Source: Vesta saturnalis (taxonomy: Eukaryota; Arthropoda; Insecta; Coleoptera; Lampyridae). Taken from it: DNA of 64,000 nt. Location of the stretch: assembly GCA_036346205.1 (NCBI GenBank), contig JARFJB010000534.1:1367501-1431500 (forward strand), in the 5' to 3' direction. Within the stretch, counting starts at the first letter, position 1, and each line of letters begins with the position of its first letter. Positions 37,025 through 48,149 of this stretch are shown one piece after another. The translations under genes and the position numbers were made by a program. Under the pieces are notes generated by a model that was not told where the DNA came from, did no database searches, and worked only from the letters and a program-made list of their open reading frames with translations.

Positions 37025-38428
37025 TTTACTTTTACAACAAATTTAAAATTTCACAAATAGTATTATTCAACAGTAGCAAAAAATCACAAACCACAATTAA
37101 CAATACGTACATACAAAAATAAGGAAATCTAACAACGAAATCAATAATCAAGGTAGTGCCGAATACAACATTTGGCATAAAACTGATTTCAACCCTGTAA
37201 AACAATACGTCGACTGCAAGTGCCCGGGGTTTTGTATTTTTACGACCAATAGTAAGTAGCAGCCGACGCCATTACCATTGTTTGTGTTGTGTTTATCTTG
37301 GAAATAAATAGACTTAGGAAACGCTACAAACACTTTTTTAAACGTACTGAAGTTGTAGAATTTCTCTTATAAAAATTTTTAATACGAAACTAAATAAGCA
37401 TTAAATTGAAGACGAATCGTCATTATTTGATTAATTTAAGATTCAGTGGTACTGATTTGTATCCTAAACCTACGAGTTTCTTGCCATTTTCTTGCCAGAT
37501 GGGGTGTATGTACCATTTATTACATTTTTACAATACAAATTTAGCACACGTGTATATGATCAATCGTGTGTTCTTTACACTTAATATATCCTTATCACGA
37601 CTGACTGTTATTGCCCCTATTCGTTGACAACATCTATAAACAATTCATGTGTTGGCTGCATCAGATTTTTAAATGAAATATAGATTTGTATTTAGGAAAA
37701 TCAAATTTACATTTGTTATTATAAAAAGGTTATAATTTAAATTTGTTACATCTATAAATAGTCTACTGAATACCGGACAGGGAAAACTTGGCATGTATGA
37801 ATTAAATACACGTAACCTTCCCCATGGAATTCTTATTGTGATTAAATATAAGTGTAACTGATCTTAAAACAACATGTTTCGACAAGCATATTGTCATAAT
37901 CAGGCTACTAAAAATAGATCTAAATAAGACTTACAGCTAGAGTACTTACATAACAATAATGCAATGGAAATCCATAGCAAGAGTTTAATAGTTAATAGAA
38001 TTAATTGAAATTAACGACAAAACATATGATACTGCAACAAGTACAACATGAAAGTTGTATGACTAAGACACATAACTTACTTAAAGTACGTCCCAGAATG
38101 CAGAGAGTAATAAATCGAGTTATTAGTGAAATAGGGTCGTTTTTTTGCATGGAAGCGGCAAACAGAAATCAATTTCAAACCGGGCTAGTTTAAACGAAGA
38201 TGCTGTAAATGAGCCGCTAGCAAAACATTGTGTTAAATGAAGACGGTTCAGCTAAACGGCAAACAAAAGACCACCCTTTAAAATTCGCCTGAAGATCAGA
38301 CAACTCATATACGTGCGATTGGGATTTCGGTGTATTAAAACTTGTAGATATAAAATAATTATAAATGTAGTTTATATTAATTTAATATTGCCATAAAGGT
38401 AGGTTTAGGAAACAAAGGCGATATGTAA
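37025..38428. other. Unannotated interval between two DDE_3 relics
   Basis: AT-rich with no supported gene. A possible degenerate hammerhead-like motif on the minus strand at 37,860-37,920 is listed separately. Confidence 0.4.
37860..37920 (-). ncRNA. Possible degenerate hammerhead-like motif
   Basis: On the minus strand CTGA is followed by TTAT, a perfect 5-bp hairpin GACAA/TTGTC with loop TATGC, then GAAAC and a small ACA/TGT hairpin. GATCT and AGATC flank the segment. This is the order of a hammerhead core (CUGANGA, stem II, GAAA, stem III), but the invariant G of the core is replaced and one base is extra. Such motifs accompany Penelope-like elements. Low confidence. Confidence 0.25.
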
Positions 38429-39710
38429 CTAACAATCTTCATCCGATTCGGAAGAGCTGTCACATTGTCCGGCGGATATTATAACGGGTTTTATAGCATT
38501 ATCGCATCAAGTTCCTACATACGCCGTTCCTCGTTACTTACATGATCTACCCGCTATTTCCACTTTTCTGCTTTGACATTGTCTATGGCTTGCATTAAAA
38601 GCTATCGTACTTCACTTAATTTAAATTTTTTTTGTTACGACCTACTTCACTTTTTATTTGAGCCCAAACTAACTCTATGGGGTTGAGTTCGCAGCGATAT
38701 GGTGGTAATCTATGTACGGTAATCCCGCGAGAAGCACAGAGTTCATCAATAACATACTTAACAAATTGTTGCCTATGCTGATTTGTTATAGCTAAAAGCT
38801 CTCATTTGAGCATAGTTTCTTCGAACTGTATCTGTTTTGGCGTTAACCATGCAGCTGTTGATAAGCGTTCGACTTGCCTAAAATGGTAACTTACATCCTC
38901 CAGAACAGTTACAGCTCCCCGTGGAATGTTTGCTATCATTTGTTCAAGATATTCTTCAAAAACATCAGCGTTCATATCTTCGTGATAATCCCATGTGGGT
39001 TTGGGCTCATACACAAGTAAACCATTTGTTAGGAATCCATTAGTGCTACCTATATGTGTAATAATTAGCCGTCGACCTTTGCCCAATCGTGGATTTATTT
39101 CAGTTGACCAACCCTCTTGGACTGCTCGATGGTTGCTTGCAACACTTATATCTTGCCACAAATTTTTCCAGTATATCCTTCGTTCAGCCAAGTCTCATTG
39201 AAATAAAAGATTTCCCATCCTTCGGCACGAAACTTCTTCACTTTACGAAGTTATTTTCGTCTCCAAGGAACAATTTGGGGATTATCAATTAGCATTGATT
39301 TTCGATTCACTGTTTTCCACGAAAAGTTAAGTTCCCGTAGTGTCTTGTGTAGTGTCGACTGAGACAGTTGTGGTCCATCATCGTCTTCTTTTAGTACTGA
39401 TACTACTTTGTTGAGGGTAGGAATTTCTTCATTGGAGTAGAATGAATGGAGTTTTCTTCTAATATGACATTTTTTTCTTCCTGTTGAGCAACCCGGTTCT
39501 TTCAAAACACTCTTTTTGTTCTTTTAATAATTTATATACTGTTGATTTCCCCACTTTCGTCATATTAGAACACATTTCTACTACAATATCTACACTATTT
39601 GTCGGATTTTTATGCTATAAGGCATTGTGTACACTCAGAATGATCTTTTCATTCTCAGAGAGCGAACTAAGTTTCAAACGTTTTGCTGGAAAAAAATCGT
39701 AAGATGCCAT
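38429..39710 (-). pseudogene. DDE_3 (IS630/Tc1-type) transposase relic B
   Basis: Minus strand from ATG at 39,710 (MASYDFFPAKRLKLSSLSEN) to a stop at 38,429 after an acidic tail (SSSESDEDC). In order these are an HTH region with VGKSTVYKLLKEQKE, then IRRKLHSFYSNEEIPTLNKV and STLHKTLRELNFSWK. FNETWLNEGYT follows, where the first catalytic Asp is Asn. GKGRRLIITHIGSTNGF, TVLEDVSYHFRQVERL (second Asp position Glu) and LPPYRCELNPIELVWAQIKS (catalytic Glu present) complete it. Only about three to four interruptions break an approximately 420-codon frame, so this copy is younger than relic A. It is nonetheless catalytically inactive on two counts. Confidence 0.8.
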
Positions 39711-41530
39711 TTTCACCACCGTTTTCAACCAAAACTTGAAAATAACTGAGCATTTTAAACTACTTGTTTTGAAATAACAAACGTGGTAATTGCATCTTAA
39801 TGCATGCCCCATTAAGTGAGTCATGTTTCTCATTTACATATAATTAGATAGTATAATGAGTGCTTTCTAAACTTATAAAAAATTTCTTGGAGTTTCGGAC
39901 GACCTTTGTTATACTGTACAACAACGTATTATCTGCATCAGTAAAGATGGCGTTTGTATTAATTCAATCTCAAACAATTTGTACATTACTAACAAAGGTG
40001 TAGCTGTCGTTTCATTTCTTATTAAATAAAATACTAAACTGAATTACCTAAACTTAAAACAAAAACTCTTGTAATGAACTCCTTTCTATAACAAATCCAA
40101 ACGTAAGCACTGTCACAGGAACTGTTCAATTAGCTTAAATGATAAAAATAAATAACTAGATCGAATCCGTAATCCAAAGTGATATGTATAAAAAAAAACA
40201 AATAAATAGATAAAATAAACAAAGAACTGGCTCTAATTTATAATCGAAATGCTAAATACAAGTAGGAAGTTACCGAATAGATTTTTATCGGTTAGAATAT
40301 TACTAATAAACAAAAATAATAATAATCTAAACAGTAGAATTTTGTAACATGTAAAATGCCTCTTTAAATAAAAAAGGCGAGTAAATAATATTTAGGATTG
40401 CTATGCCATTGAACTTTTACGAAAAATACGGTGCGTTTAAAACTCATGCTAGATAGTTGTTGAAATTCATAAAATCGTACTGACACAAATAAAAAATACA
40501 AAAGATGTGACTATGCATGGCAGATCCGTATATAAGTGGTAAGTTTTTGAACATTTTTTCTTTGTTTTCAAATTTGAAGGTTGATCCAACTTTTATTTTC
40601 GGTACTATACGTGATTTTAGGTTTAATTATAACATTGTGTTGCATATTGTCTTATAAAGTCACGGCAAAATCTTTTACGTTGTGGGGGTGAAATTGTTAG
40701 AGAGAGACAAACTTAACATACCAACTTCCATAATAACCCTGATAATTACAAATGATATATCTATGTTAGTGAAATTCACGTTGTTGGGTTGTTAGAACTG
40801 CCGAATAAATTACAATGTTGTCAGCTCTTCTGTTTACACATAACTTCTAATTTTGACGTTTTCCACATTTTGAGATTTTCGATAAGCTCCTCGAAATTAT
40901 ACATGACTACTTCAAAATGTTACAGTTGCTTAATCGTCGCAAAATGATCTAAGAACAGTTAAAAGTATTGTTACTTAGTTGAGAACGAGTATTTCCATCA
41001 AAAACTAATTTTCAAAATAAATGTAAACAATATAACCTAAGTATTATGTTGACGTCGAATTTCATACGTTTGGCAACAATGTCAAGCGCTGACGTTTATC
41101 CCCACATTGGAAAAGAGTTTGCCGCGACTATACTATATTTGTCTTTGATTATAAATTCAAAATTTAAGCTAACTTTTACTTTTGTTACTATGTGTGATCT
41201 TAATTGTAATTAATTAATCCTAAAAGTAGACAATTAAAGTCGTGAAAGCTAACAGGGCAAGTCCGGTGAGTGGCACGAGAGCCAGGAATCTCGTAGGGAC
41301 CAATCTGGTTGAAACGTGATGTGATTGAGGGGTATGCAAGTGAAAAAATGTATATGTATATGTGTACATTTCGATATTTATACAGTAAGTATACGATCTA
41401 TTATTTGTATATTTCTTGACTCTGTCTATATTTCTACTTCTTACTTCCTTACATGTCGAGGCAGTAGACAAATAACTGTCCGGTAGTAGGACAATGCCGT
41501 TAGTAGGGAATGCTACATAGTTCGGGGCAC
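39711..41530. other. Unannotated AT-rich interval
   Basis: No supported gene or tandem repeat. Short minus-strand frames near 41,220-41,470 show no recognisable domain. Confidence 0.4.
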
Positions 41531-41860
41531 AATTTGGCCAGTATTATTCAAGAGAACAGTACAATTGCCTCGGATCGACCTGGCTACAAGGGGCGGTCAA
41601 GGTCGGAACTGACAGGCCCCGATGCTGACAACTGTGCAAGGAATTAATGGCAAGTCTGTACGTGGAATGTAATGTACGAAAGGTACCTTGATATTCTATG
41701 TGTATCGGAGACAACGCGCAAAGAAAAATATGCTGTGAAGATGGAGGATGGCAGCTTAACACTACGGTCAGGAGTTGAGACTAAGGTGCATGGCGCAGTA
41801 GTATAGCTACCCCACTTCTAATCCACTTTTCTACTATACTTTTTCTACGAGTGTTTTTGC

Positions 41861-42094
41861 TCAAGGTCAACTCACGTACACGTCCAAGTACATGGTTTAT
41901 CAAGGTCATCATCTTCAAGGTCACCTCAACCACATTGTAGGAAAGGTTTGTAACCCTGCTAAGTCAAGGCCACGGGGTTGGTATCCCTGCTAAGTCAAGG
42001 CCACGTGGTAGGTTGGTATCCCTGCTAAGTCAAGGCCACGGGGTTGGTAACCGGTCAAGGCCACGTGGTTTGTAACCCTGCCTCTTCAAGGTCA
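41861..42094 (+). promoter_or_regulatory. Cluster of eight TCAAGGYCA motifs, left arm
   Basis: Exact TCAAGGTCA or TCAAGGCCA occurs at 41,861, 41,900, 41,915, 41,964, 41,995, 42,030, 42,055 and 42,086. In known biology this is the extended half-site bound by monomeric FTZ-F1/SF-1 and ERR-type nuclear receptors. Binding here is inference. Several copies lie in short tandem duplications (CCCTGCTAAGTCAAGGCCAC). Confidence 0.6.
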
Positions 42095-42384
42095 CGCTTC
42101 AAGGCAAGTAACTAGGAAAGTCACTAGAAAAGTTACTAGATTTTTGATTGTCCACGTCAATTGCAGATTCCTCAAAGTCATTGCCCTCAAGCAAGTCTAT
42201 GCATGTTTCAAGCCCACGCCCCCAGTACCCTCAAGTGGTTTCCCAAAACAGGTAGACGTTTCCTAAAACAGGGGGTCCGTTTCCTAAAACAGGTAGCCGT
42301 TTCCTATAAACAGGTAGCCGTTTCCTAAAACAGGGGGTCCGTTTCCCAAAACAGATAGCTGTTTCGCAACCGTTTCCCCCATGA

Positions 42385-42940
42385 GAACAAAGACGATCTA
42401 TTGTTCAGGTCGAAAATAGATTCCACATCTCAATTCCAGGAAATCAAAAAGGGGGCCCATTGTTCAAAGTCTATGCTTACATTTTTGAAGGCCACATGAA
42501 AGAACAAAGACGATCTATTGTTCAGTTATAATTTCTAAAAGTAGATTGTTATCTCAATTCTAGGAAATCAAGAACAAAGACGATGCATAGTCAACGGTTC
42601 AAAGTCTATGCTTATAATTTTCGAAGGTTACATGAGAAATGAACAAAGACGATTCATTGTTCTGGTTGATTTATAAAAATAGATTGTTATCTAAATACAC
42701 TTCGATTCCGAGGAATCAACTTTCGAGAACAAAGGCAATCCATTGTCAACGCTTCAAAGTCTATGCTTACAATTTTCAAGGTAAAAGAACAAAGACGATC
42801 TATTGTTCAGGTCGAGTCATAAAAATAGATTGTTGTCTCAATTCTAGGAAATCAAGAATAAAGGCGATCCATTGTCAACGCTTACAATTTACAATTTTCA
42901 AGGTTACATGAGAAATGAACAAAGACGATCTATTGTTCTC
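42385..42940 (+). repeat. Central tandem repeats with paired GAACAA/TTGTTC
   Basis: GAACAAAGACGATCTATTGTTC or close variants begin at 42,385, 42,502, 42,572, 42,641, 42,727, 42,787, 42,855 and 42,917. They are separated by TCAAAGTCTATGCTTACAAT and AAAATAGATTGTTATCTCAA type spacers, giving alternating spacings near 60-130 bases. Each motif is an imperfect palindrome and includes AACAAAG, an HMG/Sox-like word. Confidence 0.75.
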
Positions 42941-43198
42941 TCGTATGGGGGAAACGGTTGCGAAACAGCTATCTGTTTTGGGAAACGGACCCCTTGTTTT
43001 AGGAAACGGCTACCTGTTTTTAGAAAACGGTTACCTGTTGAGGGGAACGGCCACCTATTTAGAGCACTTGAGGGGGTGTGGCATTGCTTGAAACATGCAT
43101 AGACTTGCTTGAGACCGAGGGCAATGACCTTCAGGAATAGATGCAGGTAACCTAAAATTGACGTGGACAATCAAAAATCTAGTAACTTTTCTAGTTAC

Positions 43199-43345
43199 TG
43201 ACCTTGAAGGACTCGTGCAAGCATGACCTTGAAGAGACTTGGCCTTGAAGAAGCAGGGTTACCAACCTACAACGGGGCATGCGGTGACCTTGAAGAAAAT
43301 GACCTTGATAAACCATGTACTTGGACGTGATGACCTTGACCTTGA
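43199..43345 (-). promoter_or_regulatory. Cluster of seven TGRCCTTGA motifs, right arm
   Basis: The complement of the left-arm motif occurs at 43,199, 43,224, 43,240 (TGGCCTTGA), 43,285, 43,300, 43,331 and 43,337, the last two overlapping. Together with the left arm this gives 15 exact motifs in 1.6 kb. Confidence 0.6.
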
Positions 43346-44477
43346 GCAGAAACACTCGTAGAAAAAGTATAGTAGAAAACTGGCTTAGGATCGGCCTAGC
43401 TATACTACTTGGCGCAAAATGAATTGGGGTGATCGTAAGTGATAGAGCGAAAAGATGCGTTAAACAGTACGAATTGGTATCTCCCCGGGTAATGTGGGTT
43501 AGAATGAAAGTTGAATTTCGAAGAATTTTTCTTATAGCATGCTATACACCAATGAATGTAGAAAGAGATCAGAACCGTGAGAACTTCTGGAATGAAGTAG
43601 AGAAGGTGTTGAACGTATGTAAGCCAAACGAAAGATCTGCGTGGAGAGAAGCATGTTTGTATCCAATACGTGGTTTAAACATAAAAATGTGCATATGTAT
43701 ACATGGCAAAGAGGTGAATCTAAAAGTAGGATAGACTTGATAGTGTATGATGAACGGCTTAGAAACGTGGTGAAAGACACAAAAGTAATGCACGGATCGA
43801 AGTGTGGATCGGATCACTTTATGGTTGTATCGAGAGTGTGCTTAGGACAAAAGTGGGTCTGGAGAAGGAAAGAAAACGTAGTGCGAACGTCCAGAATTAG
43901 GGTAGACAAAGTAATGGATAATGGTGCGAGAATGAAATACGCAGATGCTGTGAATAAAGAGTTGAACGGGAATAAAACAATGTGGAACGAACAAATAAAA
44001 GACACTGACGTTGAAAGTGCAAGGATAAGCTTGAAAAACTGTGTTGTCAATTGTGCCGTGCGAATATGTGGAAGAGAGACTGTAGGTGCGTGTGGAATGA
44101 GGCGGTAAAAAAGGCAGTATGCAAGAAAAAAATGCGTACATGGTAATGATTGCTGCAAAAAATGAGACAGAGAAAAAGCGATTGTATGAGGTGTGCAGAT
44201 TAGGAAACAAAGAAGCAAAGTAGGCAGTGAGAATAAGTAAAGAGGAACTGATGGCTGTGGGAGGAGAGAAAATGCAGAATGATTTTGAGGGAAACAAAAA
44301 ACTCGTCTGGAAATGGGTCAAAAATACGAAACGTGCCCCAAAACAGTACGCTGCAGGAGTGGTGAATATGAGCAACGAAGTAGCATGAGACGATTTTGAA
44401 GTGAGGAAATGCTGGAAAGAATGTTTCGGAAAGCTGTACAGTAGTGAGGAAAGTAAGACACAGTATTATTAAGTGAA

Positions 44478-44585
44478 CTACAAACTGCTCTGAGGAAGTT
44501 TGATACAGTCTGCGAGAGCATGGACCTAAAGCTACAAACTGCTCTGAGGAAGTTTGATACAGTCTGTGAGAGCATGGACCTAAAG
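44478..44585 (+). repeat. 54-bp in-frame tandem duplication
   Basis: The segment beginning CTACAAACTGCTCTGAGGAA is present twice, starting at 44,478 and 44,532, with about one base difference. 54 is 18 codons, so the reading frame is kept. It lies at the junction of the RT deletion in the surrounding LINE. Confidence 0.9.
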
Positions 44586-45329
44586 GTAAACGTGAACAAA
44601 ACTAAGATTGTGGTGTTCAATCGGGGAGATGGAAAGGAGAGTAGAGTACTTACTTTGAAAGATAAAATTGTGGAGCAAGTGGACGAGCTGGTATTTCTGG
44701 GTAGACTGTTTACTGTAGATGGTACAATGAAGGGCGAGATTGGACGAAGGGTCAATGCTGGAAGGAAAGTGATTGGAAGTATGTGGACGATAATGAGAAA
44801 CGAAAGCATGAGTCTAGCTGCGAAACGAGCAATCCATAATGACGTGTTTTGTCCCATCAGTACTGTATAGAAGTGAGATATGCGTATGTCAAAAAAAGAA
44901 CGAAAGAAGAATAAATGCCGTGGGTATGAGATTTCTCAGAAGCGCATGTGGTAAAACGAGAAGGGACAAGATAATGAAGGAGTGTGGCGAGGAGAAGAGG
45001 ATGATGGATATATATAGAAGTAGTACATTATGTTGGTTTGGTCACATTGAGAGAATTAACAACCCAAGATTAACGAAGAAAATATGTGTGGGTGAGGTTA
45101 GAGGTAAGACCGTGGGGTATCTAATTAAGGGCAGCTAACTCAATTGTTAAGTTCAGTTCTTTGTTGAAATTCACCTAGTTTAAAGGTAAATTGAAAAATC
45201 TATTGAAATAAAAAGGAAAGGCAGCTAATTTGTCAGAAAGGGGCTGGAAAAAAATATAAGGAAATAGCATTATCGTTAGTTATAGGCTTCCTATAAATAT
45301 AGATATCCAAATCCAGATATTTTTAAGGT

Positions 45330-46240
45330 CTAAGGAGTTGAGAACAGTGTGACATTCCTTTTCGACAGTATACATTAATCTGAGTATGTAAGTTATGAAG
45401 AAATTGGAAACAGTTGTTAATGTCTTCGTCATGACGTTTAAAGACAATGGAAATATCTTCAATGTATCCTTTGTAAAAGACAAAAATTTTTTTAATCAGA
45501 TTATTGTTGAAAATGTTATTGAGATCGAGAGAAGTCAAAAATAATTTAGCTAATGAAGGAGAAAGATTGCTAACTGAACGTTGCCATTGTCACTTAATTT
45601 GAAGAAATGTTGGCTATAGCATAGTTTCAAGCAGTCACTGAGGAAACCGATAAATAAGATTTGAAAGACTGGAAGAGTTCAGATATGTGTTGACAACATT
45701 TAAGCAATCCTCAAAGGGAACATTCGGAAACAAATTAACTGTATCAAACGAAACTTTGACAAATCGTTAGATAACTCGGTGGAGCTCTTGATGGAAAACG
45801 GAAACTGAAGGTTTAAGTTACCTCTCCAAAAACGATTAAACCACGCAGCCAGTTTAGACACAAGTGCGTTGGTTAACCAAACAATAGGTCGTATCGGGTG
45901 GTTATTTTTATGTATTTTAGGAAGGCATAAACGAGGAAAAGCAGGATTCATCAAAATTAAGTTACAGTATTTGTAACTGTAAGTTCAGTAATAAATCTCT
46001 TGTCGTTATTAGCAAATTGTTAAAAATTAATATTTGAAATCTTAAAATCGTTGGGATTGAGAAATCCTAAAATTACTAAAGCATTACCTTTATCAGCTTT
46101 CATACAGATGAGATCGTTCGATTGTTAAATTTAGCAGCACGTAGATTGATGTTCTTAATTTTATTGGAGCAAATGGCTCTAATATTATCTAATATACTCG
46201 CCAGAAGTGTTTACCGCTACGTCATTAATTTATGAATTTA
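45330..46240 (-). pseudogene. Penelope-like element reverse transcriptase relic
   Basis: Minus strand, several frames. KADKGNALVIL near 46,100 is the early RT block of Penelope-like elements. FPRLCLPKIHKNNHPIRPIV near 45,900 is the characteristic (Y/C)LPKIHK...RPIV block. FYKGYIEDISIVFKRHDEDI near 45,470 corresponds to the RYVDD catalytic block, with VDD replaced by IED. HTQINVYCRKG follows. Between them the sequence is broken by stops. No GIY-YIG endonuclease domain is seen beyond the cut at about 45,300. Penelope elements copy themselves by target-primed reverse transcription. Confidence 0.75.
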
Positions 46241-46653
46241 GCTATCCAATTCGTTTATACTGTCTTCTCATATAAAATAGTGAATTAAATAAGGATGGTG
46301 AACATTCGTAGTGCATTGGACGAAATCGCCATACGGTATTGAATAAGCAAATGTAGTAGAAAGAGTAAACCTATAAACGCGAAATCAAATTGTTTTATAT
46401 GCAATTAATTTAATTGTCATTTAACCAATAACACGTGTCTATGAATGACTGAAGCTGACGTTATGTCAAATCTAGGAAATTTCTCTGCTTAGTATTTGCA
46501 ACACTGAGAATTATATTGTAAAATCAATCGGTTTCTACCTTTTTTGCCATAGTCGCACGTGTCTGTTTTTCATTAGCTTCTATTATAATTTTTCCGTTCA
46601 TTCTTCATTCCTGTACTAATTTTTCGTTATATTCACAATCATTTATTTTCATA

Positions 46654-46858
46654 ACTCCAGATTATCTTTTTGTTTGGAAAGATTAAAGACAATATTTACA
46701 GAAATAGATTGCATGATTTAGATGAATTAATTGAAGCAGTTGAACACGAGATTCAGGCTATTACACGGGAAGAACTTCAGCATGTTTTTGAAAACATGAA
46801 GCGGGTAATTAATTTATGTCTACAGCATCAGGGTCATCATTTTGGACATTTTTTGTAA
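46654..46858 (+). pseudogene. Mariner-like transposase C-terminal fragment
   Basis: TPDYLF, a one-base frameshift, then FGKIKDNIYRNRLHDLDELI, EREELQ-like text and a terminal HFGHFL with stop at 46,858. It matches the C-terminus of the minus-strand element at the right edge (FGHMKNSIYRNRLHTLGEL, HFEHLL). Only the last approximately 65 codons remain. Confidence 0.8.
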
Positions 46859-46859
46859 T

Positions 46860-47132
46860 TATATTAATTTAATGAAGAATGTTTGTATTTTTGTAATAAA
46901 AATCATTTTAAAATTTATTTTGTTAAATAATTGTAATTAGCAAATATTGGCAATAAACATTTCCAAAAGTAGGGGTATTCTGTTTAATTTTAACAAACAG
47001 TGTTTATAATTACATCAAAGGTGATTACCCCATGGGAAGCTAATGTCAATCGTTGCGACCGAAATGAAGTGTAGTGGTACCAACCTAACCAAAATTTGTT
47101 ACATGCCGTCAGCTTTAATCCTTAATAGACAC
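46860..47132. other. Unannotated flank of the Polinton-like element
   Basis: AT-rich, no gene. It ends at the CCGAT that abuts the left terminal repeat. Confidence 0.5.
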
Positions 47133-47137
47133 CCGAT

Positions 47138-47729
47138 AGTAGAAGAGAGGCACCTTGACCGCCATCTTGGATTTTGACGCCACAAAACCGCCCACGTGGG
47201 AGACCGTAGTTTTTACCCCTATGGTTTCTTTTCGGACGTCTTTTTCAACCTCTTGACCCCTTGATTTTTACCCTAATTTGGTTATATTAAAAGCCTTTTT
47301 GACAGCCATGCCCTTTATGTACTTGCTCACGTGAGGGGCACACTTAGGCCTTGGTCTTGGACTTGAGGTTGGGGCAGGATGTTGGCTTCTTTTCGGGGGC
47401 CTTTTTCAGCCCTTGGGCGGAGTTTAACCCCTAATTAAGGTCCTTTCGTCGGCCATTTTTTTATCGCACATACTTGAGAGGCATATTTAGGCCTTGAGCT
47501 TGGGTTTGGTTTTTGGGGTTGGACTTGGAGTTGGTCTTGGAGTTGGGGGTAGGGCTGAAGGCTAGGGGAGACAACTATTTTTGGTAATTATCTCGTAGAC
47601 CATTTTGTTTTTCTTGACCCTGCACCTTGATTGGAGGAGCTAAGTCTCTGCATTCTGATTGGTGGGGAATTTGAATTTGTATTATAATAAGGGGCCTTAA
47701 TGCTAACTTGTAAGATATGTGTAGCGCTT
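47138..47729 (+). repeat. Left terminal inverted repeat of the Polinton-like element
   Basis: Matches the complement of 57,141-57,718 along its length, for example CCCACGTGGGAGACCGTA, TTGCTCACGTGAGGGGCACA, GCGGAGTTTAACCCCTAATT and GCATTCTGATTGGTGGG. Visible substitutions and small indels show the two copies have diverged. Confidence 0.9.
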
Positions 47730-48010
47730 CGAAACATATTCTCGGGCATTCTATCCTGTCGCGGCCCCTGGTTGGTAATGATATAGGGCCCTAACCTTAT
47801 AAGATAAGTGTAGGGCTTGGCCCCTATCGTGGCCCCCTTGGTGCAATTGTATATGGGTTCTAACCTAATATTACAGGTATAGGCCCTCGCCCCCGCCATA
47901 AAAAATTTGTATTCTAATAAGGTGGCTCTAGCCTTGTAAGACAGAACTTGTACCAGGGCCTGGGCCCCGGCCCTCTTTGAGTAAAAATTGATTTTTAGCG
48001 CCATCTAGCA
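47730..48010. repeat. Subterminal repeats next to the left TIR
   Basis: Variants of CTAACCTTGTAAGATAAGTG recur near 47,703, 47,792, 47,861 and 47,929, with G/C-rich GGCCCC words between. Units are about 68-89 bases and diverged, and the first overlaps the TIR end. The minus-strand 138-codon frame here is a repeat artefact. Confidence 0.65.
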
Positions 48011-48149
48011 GTATATTTTAAAAGAGGCCTCTAGCACTAACTTATCTTAAGAACTTGCTCAGGCCTTGGAGTTTAGATTTATAAACATAGCCCTAGGGTA
48101 TGTATTAGAGTGTGGTTACAGAAACATGTTTGAGTTACGTTCGCCAGAT

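Larger units (their letters stand above)
41798..43418. mobile_element. Foldback element rich in nuclear-receptor-type motifs
   Basis: A 1,621-bp element with perfect 12-base terminal repeats GTAGTATAGCTA, flanked by ATGGCGCA (41,790-41,797) and TTGGCGCA (43,419-43,426), an 8-base target duplication with one mismatch. Long imperfect inverted arms (about 41.8-42.37 and 42.95-43.42 kb) contain ACTCGTAGAAAAAGTATAGT, AGCAAGTCTATGCATG and GTTTCCTAAAACAG words and their complements. The centre holds eight copies of a GAACAAAGACGAT-type motif. No coding region is credible. An 8-bp duplication suggests hAT-type mobilisation, but the ends lack a typical hAT terminus. Confidence 0.8.
41540..45140 (+). 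pseudogene. APE-type LINE ORF2 relic, split by a foldback element
   Basis: The endonuclease N-terminus (VCTWNVMYERYLDILCVSET near 41,650) runs to VETKVHG at 41,790. The ORF resumes at 43,427 as IGVIVSDRAKRCVKQYELVS and SPRVMWVRMKVEFRRIFLIA. The catalytic GDxN segment is missing between NVCKPNE and RSMFVSNTWFKHK near 43,640. SRIDLIVYDERLRNV and CGSDHFMVVSRV (SDH near 43,808) complete the endonuclease. At about 44,465 most of the RT, including YADD, is deleted. Text resumes with DLKVNVNKTKIVVFNRGDGK and ends near 45,138 with CWFGHIERINNPRL. A 54-bp in-frame tandem duplication sits at the deletion edge. Confidence 0.8.

Noticed and set aside
47588..48004. 138-codon minus-strand ORF
   Set aside because: Spans the Polinton TIR end and subterminal repeats; its internal similarity follows the DNA repeat, not protein conservation.
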